From the NCBI GenBank assembly GCA_902826155.1, contig CADEDU010000015.1, positions 63,049-102,729 on the forward strand: a DNA stretch of 39,681 nt, read 5' to 3'. The notes under the pieces were generated by a model. It saw only the letters and a program-made list of their open reading frames with translations. It did not search any database and was not told the DNA's origin. Shown here one piece after another: positions 8,131 through 15,135 of the stretch (positions are counted from its first letter, which is position 1; the number at the start of each line of letters is the position of its first letter). Both the position numbers and the translations under genes were made by a program. The stretch is from an uncultured beta proteobacterium (lineage in GTDB: Bacteria; Pseudomonadota; Gammaproteobacteria; Burkholderiales; SG8-39).

Positions 8131-9099
8131 GTGCCACAATTTTTTCTCCTGATCACTGCGCTCTGCGCTGCGACGATGTCAGGAATTGCGGCTGCGCAAG
8201 CGTATCCGTCGAAGCCCGTCCATATCGTGGTGACAGTGCCCGCCGGCGGATCGATCGACACCATCGCGCGCGCGCTCGCCGCCGAACTTGGCAAGGTGTT
8301 CACGCAACCGGTGGTCGTGGAAAACCGCGCCGGGGCCAATGGAAATATCGCGGCCGAATATGTGTCGCGCGCGACCCCCGACGGGCACACGCTGCTCATC
8401 ACCGGCGGCGGCACGATGGGCATCAATCCGCACGTGTTCAAGGCGGTCCCGTTCGATTCGCAGAAGAGCTTCGCGCCGATCACGCTCACTGCGCGCACCA
8501 ATCTCGTTCTGGTGGTGCATCCGAAACTGAACGTCGCCACGTTCGCCGAGTTCCTCGCGCTCGCCAAAGCTAATCCGGGCAAGCTGAACTACGGATCATC
8601 GGGCAGCGGCAGTCAGCCGCATCTGGCCGGCGAGATCCTCAACAGCGAAGCCGCGATCAAGCTCACGCATGTGCCGTACAAGGGGCTCGCGCCCGCCACG
8701 AGCGATCTGCTCGCCGGCCAGATCGATCTGATGTTCGATTCCGCGGGGACCGTGCCGCACATCAAGTCGGGCAAGCTGCGTGCGCTGGCGGTGGTGGGGC
8801 CGAATCGGCTCGCCGCCTTGCCCGATGTTGCGACGTTTCGCGAGCAGGGACAGCGCGGCATGGAAGTCGCCTCCGGCTGGCACGGCGCGTTTCTCCCGGC
8901 CGGAACACCGCGTGAGATCGTGCAGCGACTCAACGCCGAGATGGTGAAGATCCTGCGCACCGACGCGATGCGCGAGATGGTTTTGCGCATCGGCGCTGAA
9001 CCTGCGCACTCCACGCCCGAGGACCTCGCCGCGCTGCTGAAGGAAGACGTCGAGCGCATGGGCACGATCGTCAAGCGCGCCGGCATCGTGCCGCAGTGA
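8131..9099 (+). CDS. Bug/TctC-family periplasmic solute-binding protein
   Basis: This 322-residue protein is a Bug-type receptor (tripartite tricarboxylate transporter substrate-binding family), which binds organic acids or related small molecules in the periplasm. The start is a GTG supported by AAAGGA upstream. A signal peptide ends near AAAQA, followed by the family opening YPSKPVHIVVTVPAGGSIDTIARAL. Other hallmarks are VENRAGANGNIAAEYV, LNYGSSGSGSQPHL, THVPYKGLAPA and IKSGKLRALAV. No TctA/TctB membrane subunits lie nearby, as is common for orphan Bug genes. It is divergent from the Mo/Sox-like operon across about 210 bases, so shared regulation or a shared substrate is possible but unproven. 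Confidence 0.93.
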   Translation: MPQFFLLITALCAATMSGIAAAQAYPSKPVHIVVTVPAGGSIDTIARALAAELGKVFTQPVVVENRAGANGNIAAEYVSRATPDGHTLLITGGGTMGINPHVFKAVPFDSQKSFAPITLTARTNLVLVVHPKLNVATFAEFLALAKANPGKLNYGSSGSGSQPHLAGEILNSEAAIKLTHVPYKGLAPATSDLLAGQIDLMFDSAGTVPHIKSGKLRALAVVGPNRLAALPDVATFREQGQRGMEVASGWHGAFLPAGTPREIVQRLNAEMVKILRTDAMREMVLRIGAEPAHSTPEDLAALLKEDVERMGTIVKRAGIVPQ

Positions 9100-9103
9100 G
9101 CGG

Positions 9104-9121
9104 CGCCCACGGTTATGGGCG
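9104..9121 (+). terminator. GC-rich hairpin after Bug gene
   Basis: Five bases after the TGA of the receptor gene a perfect six-base-pair stem (CGCCCA / TGGGCG) closes a six-base loop. There is no T-run after it, so it is at best a weak or Rho-assisted terminator. Confidence 0.35.
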
Positions 9122-9412
9122 GGGTGCGGGTACATTCTCATCGCGTAATGACGCTGTCAGTACATCGTAATGACACTGCGCTACAACGCAGAACGAACGT
9201 AGTACGAGTGCGATACGACCGCTCTACGCCGTTACGACGCGCGAGCCCATCGCGTCGATCCGAACGCCTTGACCCGTCCGACGGCAGCGAGTGAATCGGC
9301 GCTGCCGCGATGCGCATTTGTGCACACTGCTGCGCGTTGCCGCGTCGGCCTGGCGACTATCCTCGATCGTTCACCCTGTGCGCGCCCTCGCGCCCACCTC
9401 GAGGAGTTTTCC
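9122..9412. other. Gene-free leader region before GGQ-repeat gene
   Basis: With the preceding hairpin this forms a 313-base stretch without a credible gene. It contains a pair of 13-base near-identical repeats (9144-9178) and then a stretch rich in short TACG-like words up to about 9240. The GAGGAG ribosome site of the next gene is at 9401-9406. The frame of that gene stays open upstream to 9269, but that part lacks a signal peptide or any recognisable domain. I could not pick a convincing sigma-70 promoter. Confidence 0.45.
9144..9178. repeat. Pair of 13-base direct repeats
   Basis: CGTAATGACGCTG at 9144-9156 and CGTAATGACACTG at 9166-9178 differ at one base and are 22 bases apart, about two helical turns. 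Such spacing suits a dimeric regulator or two half-sites upstream of the secreted repeat protein. No regulator can be named. Confidence 0.55.
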
Positions 9413-10984
9413 ATGCATCGATTCCATCTGACCGCGCTCGCCGCGGCGCTCCTGTCCCTCGGCCTTGGTTCGGCACTGGCGCAGCAGCCGCAAGGCCAAA
9501 ACCCAGGACAGCAGCCGCAGGGCCAACAGAAGCAGAACGGACGCAGCACCGCAGCGAAAACCGCCGGCCAGGACGCGAAAGTCGAACGCGGTGCGACGAA
9601 TCTAAACAACGCCAATCGCGGACTCACGCGTGATGCGGGCGGGTCCTCGAGCGGTCAGCCCGCGCGGGGCAGTGGTCCTGCCGCTGTTGAGCAGAGTCGC
9701 AGCCCGGGTGGAATGGCGACGGGCGGACAACCGGGCGGGCGCAGCGCACCGGAGTCCGCGCGCACGACCCGCGAAGGCGCCGGCGACGGCATGCGCACCG
9801 GGCGCAGTGAACCCTCCGGCCTCGAACGGCGATTCGGCTCCGATCGTGGCGAAGCTGCACGCGGCGCTGTTGGAGGACAAGCGGGCGTTCCCGGTGTGCC
9901 GGGCATGGGCCAGGAAGGTGGTCGCGCCGGACAGTTCGGCGGTTCGCAAGGTGCGGGCGTGGGCATGCCCGGACAGGGCTCACGCGATGGTCAGCAGGGC
10001 CGCGGACAACAAGGTGGCGTCGGGCAGATCCCGGGCATGCCCGGCGGTCAGCAGGCCGGTGGCCGGCAGGGTGGCGGCCAGTTTGGTGCTGGTCAGCAAG
10101 GCGGTGGACAACAGGGCGGTGGACAACAGGGCGGCGGTCAGCAGGGGCAATCACCTGGCGGGCAGTTCGGTTTCGGCGTGCAAGGTGGCACGCGCCCCGG
10201 ACAGGGCGGCGGCCAGCAGGGTGGTGGCCAAGGCGGCGGTCAATCGGGTGGACAGTACGGCGGCGGCCAACAAGGCGGTCAACACGGTGGTGGTCAGAGC
10301 GCCGGTGGCCAGACTGGTGGTGGACAGGCCGGTGGCTATCAGGGTGGACGGCAAGGCGGCGGACAAAGTACCGGGGGCCAGGGCGCCGGCCAACACGGTG
10401 GTCAAGCAGGCGGTCAGGCCGGTGGTGGTCAAAGCGGTGGACAAGGTGGCGGCCAAGCCGGTGCCGGACAGGGTGGCGGCCAACAGGGTGGTCAACACGG
10501 CGGCGGTCAGAGCGCGGGTGGCCAGCAAGGCGGTGGTCAGAGTGCCGGTGGTCAACAGGGCGGTGGCGGCCAGTCCGCGGGGGGTTCGCAAGGTGAGAAG
10601 CAAGGCGGCGGCGGGCAGACCGGTGAAGGCAAGCAGGGTGGCGACAAGCCCGGCAAAGAGAAATCGATGATGAGCGGTGGCGAGGGCGACGGCGGCATGA
10701 ACGCAGGCATGGGCCGGCGCGGCGGTCAGTCCGGCGCACAAGGGGGCGGGGGTTCAGGCACGACCATGGCCAATCCGCGCTCCGGTCCGCGCGACGATCG
10801 CGGCAGCGACGGACGCGGTGGCAGCACCAACACGGCGGGCAATCGCGTCATGTCGCCCGGTGGGCTCACGACGCAACCCGGTGGCGGCGATCTCAGCGAT
10901 CGCATGAGCGGCGGCGGTGCTGCCGGTGCAGCGGGCGCGGGCGCGCGCGTGATGGATCGCGTCAATCCCGGTCGGCCGCAGTAG
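9413..10984 (+). CDS. Secreted Gly/Gln-rich repeat protein
   Basis: This 523-residue protein starts at an ATG with GAGGAG seven bases upstream and has a Sec signal (MHRFHLTALAAALLSLGLG then SALA before QQ). The mature protein is low complexity. Residues about 55-190 are rich in Gly, Arg and Ser. Residues about 190-396 are dominated by GGQ, GGGQQ and GGQSAGG units, and the tail is Gly-, Met- and Arg-rich. There is no recognisable folded domain. Because the repeats are GC-rich, two other plus frames and minus frames are also open over much of the gene; the signal peptide and ribosome site select this frame. It is followed 23 bases later by another exported protein and probably shares its transcript. 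Role unknown: possibly a matrix, adhesive or phase-separating surface protein. Confidence 0.82.
   Translation: MHRFHLTALAAALLSLGLGSALAQQPQGQNPGQQPQGQQKQNGRSTAAKTAGQDAKVERGATNLNNANRGLTRDAGGSSSGQPARGSGPAAVEQSRSPGGMATGGQPGGRSAPESARTTREGAGDGMRTGRSEPSGLERRFGSDRGEAARGAVGGQAGVPGVPGMGQEGGRAGQFGGSQGAGVGMPGQGSRDGQQGRGQQGGVGQIPGMPGGQQAGGRQGGGQFGAGQQGGGQQGGGQQGGGQQGQSPGGQFGFGVQGGTRPGQGGGQQGGGQGGGQSGGQYGGGQQGGQHGGGQSAGGQTGGGQAGGYQGGRQGGGQSTGGQGAGQHGGQAGGQAGGGQSGGQGGGQAGAGQGGGQQGGQHGGGQSAGGQQGGGQSAGGQQGGGGQSAGGSQGEKQGGGGQTGEGKQGGDKPGKEKSMMSGGEGDGGMNAGMGRRGGQSGAQGGGGSGTTMANPRSGPRDDRGSDGRGGSTNTAGNRVMSPGGLTTQPGGGDLSDRMSGGGAAGAAGAGARVMDRVNPGRPQ
10030..10600 (+). repeat. Imperfect GGQ-coding tandem repeats
   Basis: Short units coding GGQ, GGGQ and GGQQ recur here with frequent synonymous variation (GGCGGT, GGTGGC, GGTGGA followed by CAG or CAA). 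Codon variation with conserved protein pattern suggests selection on the peptide rather than a very recent slippage expansion. Confidence 0.8.
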
Positions 10985-11007
10985 GTTCGACCCGCAAGCG
11001 AGGGCCG

Positions 11008-11457
11008 ATGAGCAAGCGCCAACGCATCCTCAGCGCTCTTACGTTGTGGAGCGTTGCGTCCGTGGCGCTTGCCGCCACCATCGAAGGTCGGCTCACTTAT
11101 CCGAGCGAAGAGATCCCGCCGATGGTGATCGTGGCGTACAACCTCGACACGCGCGCACGCTTCACGTTCGAGACGCCGGCCAAGGCGCGCCGCTATCGCG
11201 CCGAGATTCCCGCCGGGCGCTACTACGTGTACGCGCTTTCAGCCGAACCAGGCGCCACGCCGATTCGCGGCGCGTACTCGACCTACACCGTGTGCGGGCA
11301 GCGCTCACCCAAGCAGATGCAAGACGGCAAGTGCACCGAGCACCGCGTGCTGGAAGTGGTAATGGGCGCGAACGATCGCCGCGCCGACATCGATCTCGAC
11401 GACTGGTATCTGCCCGACGTCGAGACGCTCAAGCTGCCGGCACCCCGCGAACGCTAG
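11008..11457 (+). CDS. Small exported beta-sandwich-like protein
   Basis: This 149-residue protein has a Sec signal (MSKRQRILSALTLWSVASVALA, cleavage before ATIEGRL). The mature part, ATIEGRLTYPSEEIPPMVIV then RFTFETPAKARRYRAEIPAGRYYVYA, resembles the carboxypeptidase regulatory/transthyretin-like fold often found in surface and secreted proteins. Two Cys (VCGQ and KCTEH) could form a disulfide, and the conserved-looking DLDDWYLPDVE ends the protein. It lies 23 bases after the Gly/Gln-rich gene with GAGGG upstream, so it is likely co-transcribed. The function is not known to me; the fold call is moderate. Confidence 0.75.
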   Translation: MSKRQRILSALTLWSVASVALAATIEGRLTYPSEEIPPMVIVAYNLDTRARFTFETPAKARRYRAEIPAGRYYVYALSAEPGATPIRGAYSTYTVCGQRSPKQMQDGKCTEHRVLEVVMGANDRRADIDLDDWYLPDVETLKLPAPRER

Positions 11458-12704
11458 CGTCCGGCTGCCGCCTCGGCGACGCGCTTGCTGTAGCGGCTGC
11501 TTCCCGGATTCGGTCGCTCCTGCGCAATGAAGCTGGCCGCCTTCAGCGTCAGCACATCGTTCGTGCCGTCGGAATGCAGGAAGCTCAGTGCATCGCGCAT
11601 CAGCTTCTCGATCGGATTCTTCTTCATGTAGCCGGTGGCGCCCCAGAGTTCCAGCGCCTGCTGACAGACGTGCACCGCTTCCTCGGCGGCGAAGATCTTC
11701 GCCAGGCTCGCGTGCTTGCGGTCGAAATCGGGCTGGCGGCAATTCCAGCCCGCGTACCAGAGATACGACCGTGCGGCCTGCAGTTTCATCGCCATGCGTG
11801 CAAGGCGTGCCCGCTGCAGCGGCAGATCGATGATCGGTCCGCCGCTCTGCACGCGTTCGAACGCGTACTGCAGGCTCAGATCGTAGGCGCGCTGCGCGAC
11901 GCCCAGTACCGTCGCACCCGCCTGGATGTTCGACCCGAAGCCGAGCAGAAAGACACCCAGCACGGGCAACGCCGCGCCGATCTCGCCGACGCGATCGATG
12001 TCAGGCACTTCCACGTTGTCGAGTTGCAGCGTGCCGTTCTGCACCGCACGTTGACCGAGCTTGTCCCAGACCTCGGGAACGGTGAATCCCGGTGCGTCGG
12101 CCGGAACCAGAAAGCCGGTCAGGCTCTTCGACAGCGGCCCTTTCGCATCGGTGCGCGCGAGGACGTAGTAGAGCTTCGCGAGTCCGCCGTTCGAGATGTA
12201 GCGCTTGGTCCCGTTCAGGACCCACTTGTCGCCCTTCTTCACGGCGCTCATCTGCATACCTGAACCGGGCGCATCGTACGGGAGCAGGTTGTCGCTGCCG
12301 TGCAGCGGCTCGGTGGCACCAATGCCCAGCAGAAACTCCGGGTCATCGACCACTCTTGGGATCCAGCGCTTGCGTTGTTCCGCGCTCGCGAGTTGCACGA
12401 TCGCCGTCATGATCTTCCAGCTCTGATCGAACGCGACCGCAATGCCCAGGTCGCCGTAGGCAACCTGCTCGCCGACCATCGCCAGGGTGAGCACGTCGGC
12501 GCCGCCGCCGCCGAACTCGCGCGGCACCGACAACGTGCGCAAGCCGCGTTTGGACGCCTCGCGCACGACGTTCCAGTCGAACGACTGATCCGGCTCGGGG
12601 ATGCGGTCGGCGCGTTCGCCCGAAGGAATCACGACTTCGACGGCGAACCGATGCGCGGCATCACGCCACTCGCGCTGCTCGGGTGACAGAGCAAAATCGA
12701 CCAT
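11454..12704 (-). CDS. Acyl-CoA dehydrogenase family protein
   Basis: This 416-residue flavoprotein has the full acyl-CoA dehydrogenase layout: helical N-domain, the FAD-binding middle (GIGATEPLHGSDN at 128-139 and WVLNGTKRYISNGG at 161-174) and the C-terminal helical bundle ending in QLWGATGYMKKNPIEKLMRD-like sequence. Members oxidise acyl-CoA thioesters to 2-enoyl-CoA with FAD, giving electrons to ETF. At the usual catalytic-base site (EGT in medium-chain enzymes) it has SDGTND, with Asp379 in place of Glu. The start has AAAGGAG upstream. Its stop shares the palindrome CTAG with the stop of the convergent gene at 11457. Substrate unknown. Confidence 0.93.
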   Translation of the reverse strand: MVDFALSPEQREWRDAAHRFAVEVVIPSGERADRIPEPDQSFDWNVVREASKRGLRTLSVPREFGGGGADVLTLAMVGEQVAYGDLGIAVAFDQSWKIMTAIVQLASAEQRKRWIPRVVDDPEFLLGIGATEPLHGSDNLLPYDAPGSGMQMSAVKKGDKWVLNGTKRYISNGGLAKLYYVLARTDAKGPLSKSLTGFLVPADAPGFTVPEVWDKLGQRAVQNGTLQLDNVEVPDIDRVGEIGAALPVLGVFLLGFGSNIQAGATVLGVAQRAYDLSLQYAFERVQSGGPIIDLPLQRARLARMAMKLQAARSYLWYAGWNCRQPDFDRKHASLAKIFAAEEAVHVCQQALELWGATGYMKKNPIEKLMRDALSFLHSDGTNDVLTLKAASFIAQERPNPGSSRYSKRVAEAAAGR

Positions 12705-12729
12705 ATGCGTTGTCTCCTTTGGAATTCTG

Positions 12730-12763
12730 TGAACACGGCTCCGAACATCTGAACACGGCTCCG
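12730..12763. repeat. Perfect 14-base direct repeat, 20-base period
   Basis: TGAACACGGCTCCG occurs at 12730-12743 and again at 12750-12763, a 20-base step or about two helical turns. It lies 26 bases upstream of the acyl-CoA dehydrogenase start and in the divergent region shared with the MBL-fold gene, so it is a plausible operator. No regulator is encoded nearby. Confidence 0.65.
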
Positions 12764-12926
12764 GCCTCAGGGTCGTGCGTCTCTCGTCGGATCAGGGCGT
12801 GATCAACTCAACCCCTTCGCTCGCCGCCTGGTCGGCACGGTGATTAGATCATGGGCAGCGATCCACACATTGCCGCACTCCGCGTAGCATTGCCCGGTTC
12901 AAGCCCAACGAACTAGGAGGCAGGTG

Positions 12927-14063
12927 ATGGATCGTTACCTGGGAAGCCAGTCGGCACGACGGCTGCTCGCGGCCGTGGGCAGCGGCATGGGCCTTGGCGG
13001 CGGCGCGATCTCGGGCATCGAGTTCGATGTTGCCCCGACCATGACGGGTGCGCCGCCCGAAGTCGATCGGCTGGCGGTGCAGGTGGTCACCGACTCGTAT
13101 CACCACCAGTTCGAACCCGGCGGCAAAGTCGGCGACGTCACGATCGAGCGCTACCAGTTGCCGCCCTCGAACGATCCGCCGCGGCGCACGCTGCAGAACG
13201 AATGGGGGCTCTCGCTCAGCCTCGAATCGCAGCGCGGCAGCGAGTCCCGGCGCATCCTGATCGACTTCGGTTTCACGCACGAAACGGTCAACAACAACCT
13301 CGACATGCTGGGTATCGATCCGGGCAAGCTCGACGCGATGCTGCTCACGCACGGTCACTACGATCACTTCGGCGGCATGGTCGGTTTTCTCGCGGCGCAT
13401 CGGCGCAAACTCAAGCCGGCGCTGCCGTTCTATCTGGGCGGCGAAGAATGCTTCTGCGCGCGCGAGACCGGGCCGGCCAACGCACCGCGCAACTTCGGCG
13501 TGCTCGACCGGCGCGCGATCGCCGAAGCGAATCTGCGCGTGATGTTCGCCGACAAACCCACGGTGCTGGCCGATCACGGCTTCACCACCGGCTGGATCGA
13601 TCAGGTGTCGTTCGAGAAGCCCGCGCAACCGTCACGCATGAAGATCGGCATCGGCGCCGACGGCCAGGGCTGCAATGCCGCGAAGCTGCCCGAGGGCAAG
13701 CGGACCGCGACGATGCTGGTCGATGACTTCCAGCACGAGCATTCGACCTGCTTCCACGTGAAAGGCAAGGGGTTGGTGGTGATGAGCTCGTGCGGCCATC
13801 GCGGCATCGTCAACACGGTGCATGCGGCAATCAAGGCCTCGGGCATCTCGAAGATTCACGCCGTGCTCGGTGGGTTTCATCTCATGCCGATGCCGTCGGA
13901 CTACGCGCGTCAGACCGCTGAAGCGCTCGCGGCAATGAAGCCCGACTGGCTGATCCCGATGCACTGCTCGGGCGAAACATTCATCGAAGCGTGCAAGCAG
14001 GCGATGCCGGGCAAGGTGCTGCGCAGCTCGACCGGCACGCGATTCGTGTTTGGTGTGTCGTAA
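12927..14063 (+). CDS. MBL-fold metallo-hydrolase (COG1237-like)
   Basis: This 378-residue protein is a metallo-beta-lactamase-fold hydrolase. The metal-binding motif THGHYDHFGG is at about 141-150, and further ligand regions are SSCGHRGIVN, GGFHLMPMP and PMHCSGE. The arrangement resembles the COG1237 group named after 7,8-dihydropterin-6-yl-methyl-aminobenzene-phosphate synthase, although the real substrate of bacterial members is mostly unknown. ATG at 12927 is preferred over GTG at 12924 because AGGAGG lies six bases before it. The N-terminus has SARRLLAAVGSG, vaguely Tat-like but without the full motif. It lies 22 bases before a Bug receptor gene and is probably co-transcribed, suggesting hydrolysis of an imported or extracytoplasmic compound. 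Confidence 0.9.
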   Translation: MDRYLGSQSARRLLAAVGSGMGLGGGAISGIEFDVAPTMTGAPPEVDRLAVQVVTDSYHHQFEPGGKVGDVTIERYQLPPSNDPPRRTLQNEWGLSLSLESQRGSESRRILIDFGFTHETVNNNLDMLGIDPGKLDAMLLTHGHYDHFGGMVGFLAAHRRKLKPALPFYLGGEECFCARETGPANAPRNFGVLDRRAIAEANLRVMFADKPTVLADHGFTTGWIDQVSFEKPAQPSRMKIGIGADGQGCNAAKLPEGKRTATMLVDDFQHEHSTCFHVKGKGLVVMSSCGHRGIVNTVHAAIKASGISKIHAVLGGFHLMPMPSDYARQTAEALAAMKPDWLIPMHCSGETFIEACKQAMPGKVLRSSTGTRFVFGVS

Positions 14064-14085
14064 GAGCGATAACCAGGAGGAGTGA

Positions 14086-15081
14086 ATGATGAGCGGAATC
14101 GTCTTCAGCGCATCGCGCCGAGCGGCGCTGTGCGCAGTGGCCGCGGCGGGCGCGCTCTTGTGCTCGATCGGCCCAGCGCATGCGCAGTCGTTTCCCAGCA
14201 AGCCGATGCGCATCGTCATTCCGTTCGGGCCCGGCGGCGGCAACGATATCGTCGCGCGACTGCTCGCCGCGAAGATGAGCGAGAGCCTCGGTCAGCCGGT
14301 GATCGTCGACAACAAGCCCGGTGCGCAAGGTGCGATCGCCGCGGACTTCGTGGTGAAGTCGGCCGCCGACGGACACGTGATGCTGATGGGACCGAGCGGC
14401 GTGATGACCGCCAATCCGGCGATCCATACCAAGCTGCCGTACTCGACCATGCGCGATTTCGTGCCGGTGACGATGATCGGCTCGTTTCCGCTGATCCTGG
14501 TGGTCAATGCGTCGTTGCCGGTGAAATCGATCCAGGAGCTGGTGGAGTACGCCAAAACGCGCCCGGACAAGATCAACTACGGCTCGACCACCGCGCTGTT
14601 CCAGCTCACCTCCGAGCTGTTCAACCAGAAGACCGGCTCGAAGTTCCAGCACATCCCGTACAAGAGCAGCGGCGATTGTGTGAATGCGCTGCTTGCCGGC
14701 GAGATCACGATCTTCTTCTCCGATCCGCCGCCTGCGACCGGTCACATCAAATCGGGCAAGCTGCGTGCGCTGGGGGTGACCGCATCGACGCGGCATCCGA
14801 GTTGGCCCGATGTGCCGACCATGGCCGAGGCGGGCGTTGCCGAGATGGCGATCCCGGTGTGGATGGGGCTGTTCCTGCCGGCAGGATCATCGCCCGCGGT
14901 CGCGACGCGCATTCGCGAAGAGATCGTGCGCATCCTGGCGCAGGCCGACATGCGCGAGCGCATGGCCGGGCTTGGCGTCGATCCGTCAGGCATGCCCGGT
15001 GATCAGTTCGGGCAGATCGTCGCGAGTGATATCGCGCGTTGGGCGGCGGTGGTGAAGTCGGCCAACATTAAAGTTGAGTGA
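14086..15081 (+). CDS. Bug/TctC-family periplasmic solute-binding protein
   Basis: This 331-residue receptor has a signal peptide ending at GPAHA, followed by QSFPSKPMRIVIPFGPGGG, the family opening. VDNKPGAQGAIAADFV, INYGSTTALFQL, FQHIPYKSSGDCV and IKSGKLRALGV are further hallmarks. AGGAGG precedes two consecutive ATG codons (14086 and 14089). It is the second gene of a two-gene unit with the MBL-fold hydrolase, which hints that the receptor and enzyme act on the same compound. No membrane components of a TTT transporter are adjacent. Confidence 0.93.
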   Translation: MMSGIVFSASRRAALCAVAAAGALLCSIGPAHAQSFPSKPMRIVIPFGPGGGNDIVARLLAAKMSESLGQPVIVDNKPGAQGAIAADFVVKSAADGHVMLMGPSGVMTANPAIHTKLPYSTMRDFVPVTMIGSFPLILVVNASLPVKSIQELVEYAKTRPDKINYGSTTALFQLTSELFNQKTGSKFQHIPYKSSGDCVNALLAGEITIFFSDPPPATGHIKSGKLRALGVTASTRHPSWPDVPTMAEAGVAEMAIPVWMGLFLPAGSSPAVATRIREEIVRILAQADMRERMAGLGVDPSGMPGDQFGQIVASDIARWAAVVKSANIKVE

Positions 15082-15135
15082 GAGTGACTTGGATGCAGAT
15101 GATCGGAGGCGGCTGGATGCACCCGCGCGAACCTT

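Noticed and set aside
9624..10741. Long minus-strand and alternative plus-frame ORFs over the GGQ repeats
   Set aside because: Repetitive GC-rich DNA keeps several frames open. Only the frame starting at 9413 has a ribosome site and signal peptide.
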